Below the pieces are notes generated by a model. The model ran no database searches, was not told the origin of the DNA, and worked only from the letters and a program-made list of their open reading frames with translations. Shown in pieces: positions 9,826 to 19,658 of a stretch of 64,000 nucleotides of DNA (its first letter is position 1; every line of letters starts with the position of its first letter). Source of the stretch: Corynebacterium choanae (GTDB taxonomy: Bacteria; Actinomycetota; Actinomycetes; Mycobacteriales; Mycobacteriaceae); NCBI RefSeq assembly GCF_003813965.1, contig NZ_CP033896.1, forward strand, positions 2,728,001 through 2,792,000, in the 5' to 3' direction. Made by a program: the position numbers and the translations under genes.

Positions 9826-10374
9826 ATGGACACCACAACTTTGGCCGAAATCATCATCGGAGTGATCGTTATTGCCGCCGCCCTTATGGTGCTCACCACT
9901 GCGGTGGCAATGTGGCGTTCCCCGAATGCGCTGACCCGCGCAAACCTTATGGGTCCTGCCGTGTGTGTCGGCCTGCCTTTGCTGATTATCGGCAAGCTCG
10001 GCTACGACATCATTCACGACGGGTTTAGCGTGGTGAACCTGCTGCGCGGCATTATTGCCATCGTTGCGCTGCTCGTGGTGGCTAATGTTGCCTCCTACTA
10101 TGTGGGGCGTGCCGTCCACGGCGTAGAAAAAAACATTATCGTCATTGACCCGCCGAAACAGTCCAAACTCGAGAAATACACTGCGTTAAACACCCCAACC
10201 TTGGTGCATGCCGGGCAAACGGTGCACACCGCCCGCAATGAGGCGATTGCCCAGGCCGCTGACGAATCAACAAATCGGGGTAGGTTGTCGCGGCGCCAAC
10301 AAAAACGTCGCCATCAAGCGCATCATCGGGACTACAATCCCTTCGCCCCGGAGAAACACCCGAACGAAGAGTAG
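9826..10374 (+). CDS. mrpG: Mrp antiporter subunit G, C-terminally extended
   Basis: 182-aa subunit. Residues 1 to about 105 form the three-helix MrpG domain (helix 1 at about 7-27, then RSPNALTRANLMGPAVCVGL, equivalent to the family's R-x-P-D-xxxRxHA region). The remaining 75 residues are hydrophilic, basic towards the end, and absent from short MrpG proteins. It starts at the ATG at 9826 with AGGGA upstream. A 197-bp C/A-rich gap separates it from mrpF, the only real break within the operon. A terminator hairpin follows 63 bp after the stop. Confidence 0.87.
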   Translation: MDTTTLAEIIIGVIVIAAALMVLTTAVAMWRSPNALTRANLMGPAVCVGLPLLIIGKLGYDIIHDGFSVVNLLRGIIAIVALLVVANVASYYVGRAVHGVEKNIIVIDPPKQSKLEKYTALNTPTLVHAGQTVHTARNEAIAQAADESTNRGRLSRRQQKRRHQAHHRDYNPFAPEKHPNEE

Positions 10375-10436
10375 CAACCCCGCATCACCGCAGCGACGCT
10401 TCCCCTTTGATCCAGATGTTTCGCCTTGCCGCACAT

Positions 10437-10481
10437 CACCGCCGCGCCGGTTCTGTCCCGGCACGGCGGTGTTGGCTTTTT
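10437..10481 (+). terminator. Rho-independent terminator of the mrp operon
   Basis: CACCGCCGCGCCGG (10437-10450) pairs with CCGGCACGGCGGTG (10458-10471) with a single mismatch, and is followed by TTGGCTTTTT. Position and orientation fit termination after mrpG. Confidence 0.8.
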
Positions 10482-11220
10482 CCTGCCCAAATCCCCGGCG
10501 CGCCTAGCCTTGCAGCCATGGGTGGTACTCCGTCTGCAGGCCTCGTAACTGCTATCGAAGTGGTGTCGCCGTGATGCTGGCACAGTAAGACGAGGTGACG
10601 TTCCAGATCGTCGACAGTCCAACATGCAATATCGCATGAACACCATGTCACTAGACTGCACAGTGTTGGCACTCACACTGCAACATCTGCACTTCACACT
10701 TTCACACTGTAAAAATTGACGGCCATTGCAAGAATTTGTCAGCTTTCACCCATTCCCACCTGCTGCAACGTGCCTGCTACGCCGCGCGACAACCACAACA
10801 TTCCATATCACAGCGGCTTTTCCAGTCAGCTGGCAGTCATCTTCTGTTTCTTCATTCGTTGTACTGGGATGCTGCAGGAAGCGCCGTTTTCAGCGATGAT
10901 CTGGACATTGCGCAATCTGGTGGAAGCCATCCCGTCAGCACACTGGGAAATCGCGGACAATGTGGCTTAGCGAGCAACGAGCCGGTAGCTCACAAGATGC
11001 CCCTTGTGGGGTGGTGAGGATGTTTAGTCAGTGTTGCGCCGAGGAACCCGTTGATTCCGGATGGGGTTCATGGCTGCCACATCGACGAGGTGCCGGTCAC
11101 GGTCATGTTCATCGTGCGACCGTTGCGCACCGCGGAGGTCACACTACTTTGCCCAACTTGTCGAAGCTGCACGGTGCATCCATGTTTCGCCCCTGATGTC
11201 ACGCAGTGCACAGACGCCAC
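10482..11220. other. Gene-free region between mrpG and katA
   Basis: About 740 bp with only short frames of low-complexity or Cys/His-rich composition and no Shine-Dalgarno. Nothing recognisable was found. It separates the two converging transcripts. Confidence 0.5.
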
Positions 11221-11251
11221 CGCCCCACTGACAATGCTTGTCAGTGGGGCG
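11221..11251. terminator. Perfect 14-bp hairpin downstream of katA
   Basis: CGCCCCACTGACAA (11221-11234), loop TGC, TTGTCAGTGGGGCG (11238-11251). The outer CAGA/TCTG bases at 11211-11214 and 11252-11255 can extend it. It lies about 105 bp past the katA stop between converging genes, so it may end transcription from either side, although no strong T-run follows. Confidence 0.55.
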
Positions 11252-11356
11252 TCTGTATCAGGGATGTGACTTAGCCGGTGCAGTCAGCAGCAAAACCTTG
11301 CGGCTTTTCACGCTGTATTCCCAGCTGTCCTGCGGAATGCTGGCGACTTCAAGTCG

Positions 11357-12937
11357 TTACTTGTTCATCTCGGCGAAGCGTTCTTTGACCCGGTTGCCAA
11401 GCCAAGCGTCAACCTTCGTCCAATAGTCGTAGCATTGCTGCTCTACTTCCTTGGTTACCCCTTCCATTGCGCGGGCAATGTTGCCGGCGAGGCGTTCCCG
11501 TGCCGCATCGTCGAGGACTTCCCGCACGAGGATTCCTGGCTGCACAAAGTCGTCATCTTCGCTGTGCTGCACATAGGCGCTGCGGGTGAAGTCGGTACCG
11601 TGGGTGTGGTCGAAGAGCCCAAGATCACCGGCGACACCGAGGGTTACCCGGGATCCAGAGGTTTGTCCATCATCGGCAAAACCGGCCTGGCGGTCAGTCT
11701 GGTTCGGGGAATAGACCGGCTGATCGGCGGGATCAAAGTGGAAGGTCATTGCTCCGTCTTTGGAGTAGGAGTTCACCGGGCACAGCGGCTGGTTTACCGG
11801 CAGCTGTTCAGCGTTGGCACCGACCCGGTAGCGGTGTGCATCGGCATAGGCGAAGCCACGGGCGATGAGCATTTTGTCCGGGGAGAAACCAATGCCGCGC
11901 ACCACGTTCGACGGGGCGAACGCTGCCTGCTCGATTTGGGCGAAGAAGTTTTCTGGGTTGCGGTTGAGCTCGAAATATCCAACGTCGATGAGTGGATAGT
12001 CCTTGTGCGACCAGACTTTGGTGAGGTCGAATGGGTTGAAGCGGTAGTCTTCCGCCTCATCTAGGGGCATGATCTGCACTTTGACATCCCAGCGTGGGTA
12101 GTCGCCGCGCTCGATAGCGTTGTACAGGTCTTCCCGGTGGGAATCCGAATTGGCGCCGACGAGTTTTTCAGCTTCGTCGTCGGTGAGATACTTCCAGCCC
12201 TGCTGGGTTTTGAAGTGATATTTCACCCAGAAGCGTTCGCCGGCTTCGTTCATCCACTGATAGGTGTGGGAGCCGAATCCGTCCATGTGCCTAAAGGATG
12301 CGGGGATGCCCCGATCCCCCATGAGATAGGTGACTTGGTGGGCGGATTCTGGGGTGCGCGTCCAAAAGTCCCACTGCATGTTGTTGTCCCGCAGGCCAGT
12401 GTCAGGCAGGCGTTTTTGCGAGTGGATGAAGTCGGGGAATTTGATACCGTCGCGGATAAAGAACACTGGTGTGTTGTTGCCGACGAGGTCGTAGTTGCCT
12501 TCTTTGGTGTAGAACTTCAGGCTGAAGCCGCGCACATCCCGCCAGGCATCCGGGGAGCCTTGTTCACCGGCGACGGTAGAGAACCGGGCCAGCATTGGGG
12601 TAACTGTGTTGGGCTGGAAGAGTTGGGCGCAAGTGTATTGGGAGACGTCGTTGGTGACGTGCAGTTCACCGAATGCGCCGGAGCCTTTCGCGTGCACGAC
12701 CCGCTCCGGGACGCGTTCCCGGTTGAAGTGGGCAAGCTTTTCCACGAGATGGAAGTCGTGCAGCGAAACAGTGCCTTGCTGGCCTTGGGTAATTGAGTGG
12801 TTTTCACTCGCAACCGGACAGCCCGCAAGTGAGGTGGTAGGTCCTTGTGGGGCGGGGCGCCGACCCCGGCTCGCGATTTGTTCAACACCTTCGTTGCTGA
12901 CGCGATCTTGGGCTGTGGTTGGTTTCTTGTCTGTCAT
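11357..12937 (-). CDS. katA: Monofunctional haem catalase
   Basis: 526 aa, the usual length of a small-subunit clade-3 catalase. It decomposes H2O2 in the cytoplasm. Seen: the distal haem His in [18 protein letters not shown] (about residue 60), the conserved Asn/Asp region [19 protein letters not shown], and the proximal Tyr in the haem-ligand signature [14 protein letters not shown] (about residue 345). The start is set at the ATG at 12937 (MTDKKPTT). An in-frame start at 12985 would add a 16-residue Thr/Lys-rich lead not expected for the family. It is divergent from sigC, the same pairing as in C. glutamicum. Upstream DNA of about 480 bp probably holds both promoters. Confidence 0.95.
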   Translation of the reverse strand: MTDKKPTTAQDRVSNEGVEQIASRGRRPAPQGPTTSLAGCPVASENHSITQGQQGTVSLHDFHLVEKLAHFNRERVPERVVHAKGSGAFGELHVTNDVSQYTCAQLFQPNTVTPMLARFSTVAGEQGSPDAWRDVRGFSLKFYTKEGNYDLVGNNTPVFFIRDGIKFPDFIHSQKRLPDTGLRDNNMQWDFWTRTPESAHQVTYLMGDRGIPASFRHMDGFGSHTYQWMNEAGERFWVKYHFKTQQGWKYLTDDEAEKLVGANSDSHREDLYNAIERGDYPRWDVKVQIMPLDEAEDYRFNPFDLTKVWSHKDYPLIDVGYFELNRNPENFFAQIEQAAFAPSNVVRGIGFSPDKMLIARGFAYADAHRYRVGANAEQLPVNQPLCPVNSYSKDGAMTFHFDPADQPVYSPNQTDRQAGFADDGQTSGSRVTLGVAGDLGLFDHTHGTDFTRSAYVQHSEDDDFVQPGILVREVLDDAARERLAGNIARAMEGVTKEVEQQCYDYWTKVDAWLGNRVKERFAEMNK

Positions 12938-13421
12938 CACAACTGCTTTCTTAATTGTCGTTGATGTGGTGGTTGCTCTGGGCAACGGTGGATTGTCTTG
13001 TATTCAATGCAGCATGGTGCGACAACCGGATGCGCGCCTTATGGCGGCAACTGGTGGGCTGCGGGATGCAGTGTCCGCATCGCACGGGCAAGGAATGGTT
13101 GCCTCACCTGCATTGAGAATAAAAACTATCCAATAATCTCAAACCATTTAGTTCTTCTTATAATCTACGCTGCGTGACATCACCATGCCAGGGTGAGCAA
13201 CCATCCCCAGTGGCCGAACTGGGAAAATGCGGTGAGCTACAGCAGGAATTTCAAACTTTCGTATGACCATTGCGGCGGCCGTTTTCCGCCTCACATTTGA
13301 TCGTCGGCAGCTTTGGTGGCGAGGTATATGCAGCCCGGCGCGCCCACCCAACACCCGACACGGCACATGGCAGCCTTGCAGCCAGTGCACCCATTGACCT
13401 GTTTGCTACCATCGTTAAGTT
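12938..13421. other. Divergent katA/sigC promoter region
   Basis: 484 bp between two divergent genes, locally AT-rich at about 13110-13165 (near ATAAAAACTATCCAATAATC), which is the likely katA promoter area. No riboswitch-like fold or gene was seen. Confidence 0.45.
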
Positions 13422-14030
13422 GTGAGCAACTACGATCCAGCGGTCGACGACCGAGTTACCGCACTTGCTTTACAAGCAGGTCGCGGGGATCGTGCTGCCT
13501 TAAGCGAATTCATCGCAGCCACCCAAGGGGACGTGTGGCGACTCCTTGCTCATTTAGGTGGCCGAGAGATCGCTGATGATCTCACCCAGGAAACCTATCT
13601 CCGGGTCATGAGTGCCCTGCCGCGCTTTGCTGCCCGTTCCTCGGCACGCACCTGGATTTTGTCGTTGGCACGGCGGGTGTGGGTGGATAATATTCGCCAC
13701 GATATGGCTCGTCCCCGAAAGTCGGCGACCCGCTACGAAGATGCAGCAAGTGAGCATGCAACCAATAATTCGTGGGCGGAACTGGTTGATACGCGGCTGT
13801 TACTTGATGCGCTTCCCCCCGAGCGCCGGGAGGCGCTCATCCTCACCCAGGTGCTTGGCTACACCTATGAGGAGGCAGCAAAGATTGCTGGCTGCCGCAC
13901 CGGCACAATTCGTTCCCGGGTGGCGCGTGCCCGCGCCGACATGATCGCCGCTGTTTCCCAGGCACAGCATGCGACCGCAGCAGATCTGAACCCAGCTGCA
14001 GCAGACAATCCGCAGGCCAGCGCTTCTTAG
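13422..14030 (+). CDS. sigC: ECF RNA polymerase sigma factor SigC
   Basis: 202 aa from the GTG at 13422. Seen: sigma region 2 (about residues 18-90, with DLTQETYLRVMSALPRF and the basic RRVWVDNIRHD) and sigma region 4 (about 125-175, with LPPERREALILTQVLGYTYE, then the helix-turn-helix AAKIAGCRTGTIRSRVARAR). The C-terminal 30 residues are Ala/Asn-rich. Its position between katA and asd matches C. glutamicum sigC, known to control respiratory-chain genes. No anti-sigma gene is adjacent, in line with the C. glutamicum locus. Confidence 0.9.
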   Translation: MSNYDPAVDDRVTALALQAGRGDRAALSEFIAATQGDVWRLLAHLGGREIADDLTQETYLRVMSALPRFAARSSARTWILSLARRVWVDNIRHDMARPRKSATRYEDAASEHATNNSWAELVDTRLLLDALPPERREALILTQVLGYTYEEAAKIAGCRTGTIRSRVARARADMIAAVSQAQHATAADLNPAAADNPQASAS

Positions 14031-15807
<1,777 letters not shown>

Positions 15808-15950
15808 CTGACCAGGACTTCCCACCCCTGGTAGTGCGCTAGCCACCGACGAGGCACGCTGGTTGCACGATGTGTAAAGCTTGCAGCAATCTTGCTTACT
15901 GCAACCATTGAGCGTTGTCGCTGTGGGTGTTTCCTGCCCGCGGCGGATTG

Positions 15951-15989
15951 CACAAGGCATCGACTTACCCGGCAAGTCGGTGCCTTGTG
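15951..15989 (+). terminator. Hairpin downstream of asd
   Basis: CACAAGGCA-T-CGACTT pairs with AAGTCG-G-TGCCTTGTG around a 7-base loop, followed by TCATGTTTG. It lies about 145 bp past the asd stop. Only a weak T-run follows, so intrinsic termination is likely but not certain. Confidence 0.5.
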
Positions 15990-16385
15990 TCATGTTTGCA
16001 CACATTTCAGCCATCCCCAGATCGCTTCTGCGCATCCGGTAGGTGACAATGTATCGGTAGATATTCAACCGGTGTACACGGCGCATTGCGGCGCTGCGAC
16101 GAAGGTTGACGACTGGCTCGGCTGCGCCAATGCGAGCAGGCAGCCGGACTGATCAAAGAAACGCAAACCCGGACGAACTGTGTCACCACTGCGTCAATAG
16201 CAGCAATTCGCACAACACCGTTGTTGTAATAACGCTGTACTGCCGCACGGTGACGCCCCGCCCCAAGCGCACAGCGGAGTTTGGCAAGCCGCAAAGTGGC
16301 ACCGGGTATCCCCAGGTGCTGGCAATTGGTGGGTCTTTTGGCACATGTGCGGGTGCATCCACCGCGCCGCTGGCTGCACACGGGA

Positions 16386-16437
16386 AAGGAAAAACTGGCC
16401 GGGACATCCCACCCTAGGTGGGATGTCCCGGCCAGTT
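16386..16437 (-). terminator. Terminator of lysC, 21-bp perfect stem
   Basis: The arm at 16393-16413 and the arm at 16417-16437 are perfect complements over 21 bp with a CTA loop. On the - strand the stem is followed by TTTTTCCTTT. It lies 65 bp past the lysC stop and protects asd and lysC from reading into each other. Confidence 0.9.
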
Positions 16438-16501
16438 GCTGTGTGCAATCCGCCTTGAATGACGGTAGCCGTCCAGTTTTCGTTGTGCGATGGTGACCGG
16501 T

Positions 16502-17020
16502 TTAGCGGCCAGTGCCGGCGTAGACGGTGGCTTCCTCGTCGCCGCCAAGTTCAAACGCTTCATGGATCGCCTGTGTTGCAGCCGCCACGTCTTGTTCCCG
16601 CAGCACCACAGAGATACGGATCTCCGAGGTGGAGATCATCTCAATGTTGATGCCAGCGTCGCGCAGTGCTTCGCAGAAGATCGCAGTCACCCCAGGGTGG
16701 GATTTCATCCCTGCCCCGACGAGGGAAACTTTACCGATCTGGTCATCGTAGAGCACATTTTCACACACGCCTTCAGCCTGCAGCTTCTTGAGCAGCTCTA
16801 AGGCCTGCGGGCCGTTGGAACGCGGGCAGGTGAAGGTGATGTCGGTGCGGTTATCCTCCAGGGAGGAGATGTTTTGCACGACCATGTCAATGTTGATCTC
16901 AGCATCAGCTAACGCCCGGAACACCCGTGCCGCTTCGCCCGGATTGTCGTTGATCCCAATCACCGAGATCTTCGCTTCCGTCACATCTGTCGCGACACCG
17001 GTGAGTACTGCTTCTTCCAC
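16502..17020 (-). CDS. lysC: Aspartate kinase beta subunit, internal start in lysC
   Basis: In-frame internal translation product of 172 aa from the GTG at codon 250 of lysC, containing the two ACT regulatory domains. Sequence support: TGGAGG lies 8 bases upstream of that GTG, a strong Shine-Dalgarno inside the coding region. In C. glutamicum the beta subunit is also 172 aa and forms an alpha2-beta2 enzyme with alpha. The dual start is established knowledge for that species and inferred here from the exact match in length and site. Confidence 0.85.
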   Translation of the reverse strand: MEEAVLTGVATDVTEAKISVIGINDNPGEAARVFRALADAEINIDMVVQNISSLEDNRTDITFTCPRSNGPQALELLKKLQAEGVCENVLYDDQIGKVSLVGAGMKSHPGVTAIFCEALRDAGINIEMISTSEIRISVVLREQDVAAATQAIHEAFELGGDEEATVYAGTGR

Positions 17021-17767
17021 AGGAATATCCTCCATTGAACCGGTCACCAGGGTGCCGGGGTCGTTGCTATAAGACGAGCGCACCCGGATAGGTACGCCGA
17101 AGGCGCGCGCATATTCCACGCTGCGCAGCACCAAAATTTTCGAACCAACTGCTGCAAGCTCCAGCATTTCTTCGAAACACAGCGAGTCAAGCTTGCGGGC
17201 GTTTTTCACGATCCGCGGATCGGCGGTGTACACCCCGTCCACGTCGGAATAGATTTCACAGACATCGGCGTTGAGCGCCGCGGCAAGCGCCACCGCAGTG
17301 GTATCCGAACCACCGCGACCCAATGTGGTGACGTCCCGGGATTCTTTGTTCACACCCTGGAAACCGGCGACGATACAGATTGCCCCTTCGTCGAGGGCTT
17401 CCCGCACCCGTGACGGGGTGACATCGACAATACGCGCATTGCCATGCCGTTCCGTGGTGAGCACCCCAGCCTGGGAGCCGGTAAACGACCGGGCGGTCGC
17501 CCCGAAGGATTCGATCGCCATGGCCACTAGCGCATTAGAGATCCGTTCCCCGGCGGTGAGCAGCATATCCATTTCCCGGGCGGGTGGCACCGGGTTGACT
17601 TGGGCAGCAAGGTCAAGCAACTCATCGGTGGTATCCCCCATTGCGGAACACACCACCACCACATCGTTGCCTTGCTTTTTTGTTGCCACGATTCGTTCGG
17701 CAACGCTGCGGATGCGTTCCGCGCTTTCCAGCGATGATCCGCCGTATTTTTGTACAACCAGGGCCAC
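16502..17767 (-). CDS. lysC: Aspartate kinase, alpha subunit
   Basis: 421 aa, identical in length to C. glutamicum LysC. Phosphorylates L-aspartate, the first step to lysine, threonine and methionine, and is inhibited by lysine plus threonine. Seen: the N-terminal kinase motif VQKYGGSS (residues 5-12), [12 protein letters not shown] (about 150-161), [11 protein letters not shown] (about 175-185), and two C-terminal ACT domains (about 265-340 and 345-421). The feedback residues known from C. glutamicum, Ser301 and Thr311, are both wild type. The start is the GTG at 17767 ([10 protein letters not shown]). The frame runs on to 17935, but that extension is translated tandem repeat and is rejected. 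It is convergent with asd. Confidence 0.95.
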   Translation of the reverse strand: MALVVQKYGGSSLESAERIRSVAERIVATKKQGNDVVVVCSAMGDTTDELLDLAAQVNPVPPAREMDMLLTAGERISNALVAMAIESFGATARSFTGSQAGVLTTERHGNARIVDVTPSRVREALDEGAICIVAGFQGVNKESRDVTTLGRGGSDTTAVALAAALNADVCEIYSDVDGVYTADPRIVKNARKLDSLCFEEMLELAAVGSKILVLRSVEYARAFGVPIRVRSSYSNDPGTLVTGSMEDIPVEEAVLTGVATDVTEAKISVIGINDNPGEAARVFRALADAEINIDMVVQNISSLEDNRTDITFTCPRSNGPQALELLKKLQAEGVCENVLYDDQIGKVSLVGAGMKSHPGVTAIFCEALRDAGINIEMISTSEIRISVVLREQDVAAATQAIHEAFELGGDEEATVYAGTGR

Positions 17768-17870
17768 TGTCAGCCCGCCTTTCGCTTCGAGGTTTTGGCC
17801 TTCTGAGCCGACCACAGGGTTTCTGGCAATTAAATGTATCGTAACCACCGCCAACAGCAAAGAAGGCGAC

Positions 17871-17924
17871 ACTGCAACCCATTGACAACCCATTGACACT
17901 GCAACCCATTGACAACCCATTGAC
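17871..17924. repeat. Two 27-bp tandem repeats in the lysC leader
   Basis: Two exact copies of a 27-bp unit (17871-17897, 17898-17924), each containing CCCATTGACA-type submotifs twice, followed by five bases of a third copy (CACTG). On the - strand it reads as repeats of TGTCAATGGGTTG. It lies 104-157 bp upstream of the lysC GTG. The 27-bp length keeps one frame open and explains the spurious N-terminal extension of lysC. Confidence 0.9.
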
Positions 17925-17959
17925 ACTGTCACCACTATTACTCGATCACCACTGTTACA

Positions 17960-17991
17960 CGGCGGCGCTCAAGTACTCGGCGGCGCTCAAG
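17960..17991. repeat. 14-bp direct repeat with 4-bp spacer
   Basis: CGGCGGCGCTCAAG at 17960-17973 and again at 17978-17991, separated by TACT. It is immediately upstream of the 27-bp repeats in the lysC promoter region. The 18-bp period is compatible with paired protein-binding sites; function is unknown. Confidence 0.8.
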
Positions 17992-18238
17992 CGGTGTGCA
18001 CACGTTCGCGCCCACGGCGACCAAAAGCAGCAGTGAAAATCTCAGCTGGCATAGGGAAGCAAACAACCAATCCGAAGCGCCACGCCTAGCTAGCCCCATC
18101 TGTGGCGTGAAGCGGACAGCTGCTTCCACTAGCCACGTTGGTACTTGCTACGGGTGCGTGGAGTTTTGCGCCGTGCCTCCCCCGCACCGGGGTTTCCCTG
18201 ATCGGCTATTGCGGCACAAACCAGTACACTAACTACCG

Positions 18239-19177
18239 ATGTCTCACTCGCTTTTGGCCGTGTTTTTCGGTTTACTGTCCTCCCTCACTATTGCGTGGGG
18301 TACCGTGGTGCGCCACAATGTGGCCGGCGGAGTCACCGTGGAGGAGAAATCTTCCGGTGCCGCAGCCAAAGCAATGGCTGGTAAACCGATCTGGTGGGCG
18401 GGAACATTCCTGGCACTCCTCGGCTACGCGCTGCAAGTCGTCGCCCTCGGATTTGGCACACTGCTCATCGTGCAACCAATGCTCGTGTTGTCACTGGTGT
18501 TCACACTGCCGCTGTCAGCGTGGACATCTGGGCGTCGCATCTCAAAGGCGGAAACCTGTTGGGCATTGCTGCTCTCACTGGCGGTCGCCGTCCTCGTCCT
18601 GGTTGGTCGCCCAACTGCGGGTGTGATCCATCCTCCGCTCAGCCGCTGGATTCCCGCACTCGCGATCGGCATTGTGACCTTGTTCCTGCTTGACCGCTAT
18701 GCGCACACCCAGCTCCGACGACGCAAGGCAGTGATTTTAGGAATTGTCACCGGCGGGATCTACGGCTATGTGGCACTGCTTTCCAAAGCCGTTACCGATC
18801 GGCTTGTGCATGACGGTATCAGTGAGTTACTTGCGTCGTGGGAATTGTGGGCATTAATCGCCGGGGCAGTAATTGGCACCGTCGTGCAACAGTCATCGTT
18901 TAGTGCCGGGGCATTGAAGCACTCCCTGCCGGCAATGACGATTGTGGAGCCGATTGTGGCCTTCGGTCTAGGGTATGCCGTCTTAGGCGAATCCTTTGCT
19001 GTGCAAGGTATCGGCTGGCTCGTACTCTTTGCCGCCCTGGCCACCATGGTTGTCGCCGCAATCCTGTTGAGCCGTCACTCTGTTGACGAACCAACCACCA
19101 TCCAATTAACCAACCGTTCACAACACACCAGCGGCGAACAATCAAGCAACCCCGAATCCACAAAGCAGGCTGCATAG
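18239..19177 (+). CDS. DMT-family (EamA/NIPA-like) permease
   Basis: 312-aa integral membrane protein with about nine or ten hydrophobic segments in the two-halves arrangement of drug/metabolite transporters. Seen: LLIVQPMLVLSLVFTLPLSA at about residues 78-97 and SLPAMTIVEPIVAFGLGYAVLGE at about 230-252. These are the typical end-of-half motifs in which Pro-Glu and Gly-Glu lie near a membrane boundary. The C-terminal 40 residues are hydrophilic. The ATG at 18239 has no strong Shine-Dalgarno. A DMT gene beside lysC is also found in related corynebacteria (from memory). The substrate is not predictable; amino-acid export is possible from context only. Confidence 0.8.
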   Translation: MSHSLLAVFFGLLSSLTIAWGTVVRHNVAGGVTVEEKSSGAAAKAMAGKPIWWAGTFLALLGYALQVVALGFGTLLIVQPMLVLSLVFTLPLSAWTSGRRISKAETCWALLLSLAVAVLVLVGRPTAGVIHPPLSRWIPALAIGIVTLFLLDRYAHTQLRRRKAVILGIVTGGIYGYVALLSKAVTDRLVHDGISELLASWELWALIAGAVIGTVVQQSSFSAGALKHSLPAMTIVEPIVAFGLGYAVLGESFAVQGIGWLVLFAALATMVVAAILLSRHSVDEPTTIQLTNRSQHTSGEQSSNPESTKQAA

Positions 19178-19536
19178 TCGCCGTGCCCAGCACCAGCACG
19201 CCGAAAACCAAGCACACCAATTCCAGGCAAAAGCCCATGGACTTACCTGGACTGCAGCAGCGCAGCTGAGTTAGCGTTTGGCGAGCGCCACAAAACCTCA
19301 CCGGCAATCCGCACCACGCGGTGCACTCATTGCTCCCAGCAGTGCTCCGAAGAACACTGCAACACCCCATGTGAACCCAGCAAGATTCCGCCCCCGGCAA
19401 GAAACTATCCCCACAAGAACACCGGCAAAACCCCACAAGACCACCGCAGATCCCGTCAGCGCTTCAATCTGCCAAGAGCAAGCGGAAAGCCACCGCAACA
19501 CGGATACATCACGGATACATAGGGCAAAGCAGCACA
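19178..19536. other. Region between permease and surface-protein genes
   Basis: About 360 bp between converging genes, no convincing gene. It leads into the terminator at 19537-19585. Confidence 0.45.
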
Positions 19537-19585
19537 TAAAAAAGCTCCCCTTGGGGGCGGAGAAAATCCGCACCCCAAGAGGAGT
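19537..19585 (-). terminator. Terminator of surface protein A gene
   Basis: On the - strand a long hairpin reads CTCCTCTTGGGGTGCGGA, loop, TCCGCCCCCAAGGGGAG and is followed by CTTTTTTATG. It is 74 bp beyond the stop codon at 19659. The arms are imperfect but long, with a good T-run. The A-rich other side suggests it could also work for the convergent permease. Confidence 0.88.
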
Positions 19586-19658
19586 TCAGTTGCAGTTATG
19601 CGGGGCTCACCCGCTTACCTGCGCCACGTAGATTGCGAGTGTCACCTACGGTGCACAG

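Larger units (their letters stand above)
17768..18238. other. Divergent lysC / permease intergenic region
   Basis: 471 bp holding the promoters of lysC (-) and the DMT permease (+). It contains two sets of short tandem repeats (17871-17924 and 17960-17991), annotated separately. Between the repeats and lysC is about 100 bp of probable leader. No lysine-riboswitch-like fold was recognised. Confidence 0.5.

Noticed and set aside
11435..12064. 209-codon + frame opposite katA
   Set aside because: Catalase signatures on the - strand are unambiguous; the + frame matches nothing.
17768..17935. 56-codon N-terminal extension of lysC
   Set aside because: It is translation of the 27-bp tandem repeats; homologues start at [10 protein letters not shown] and the GTG at 17767 gives the exact 421-residue family length.
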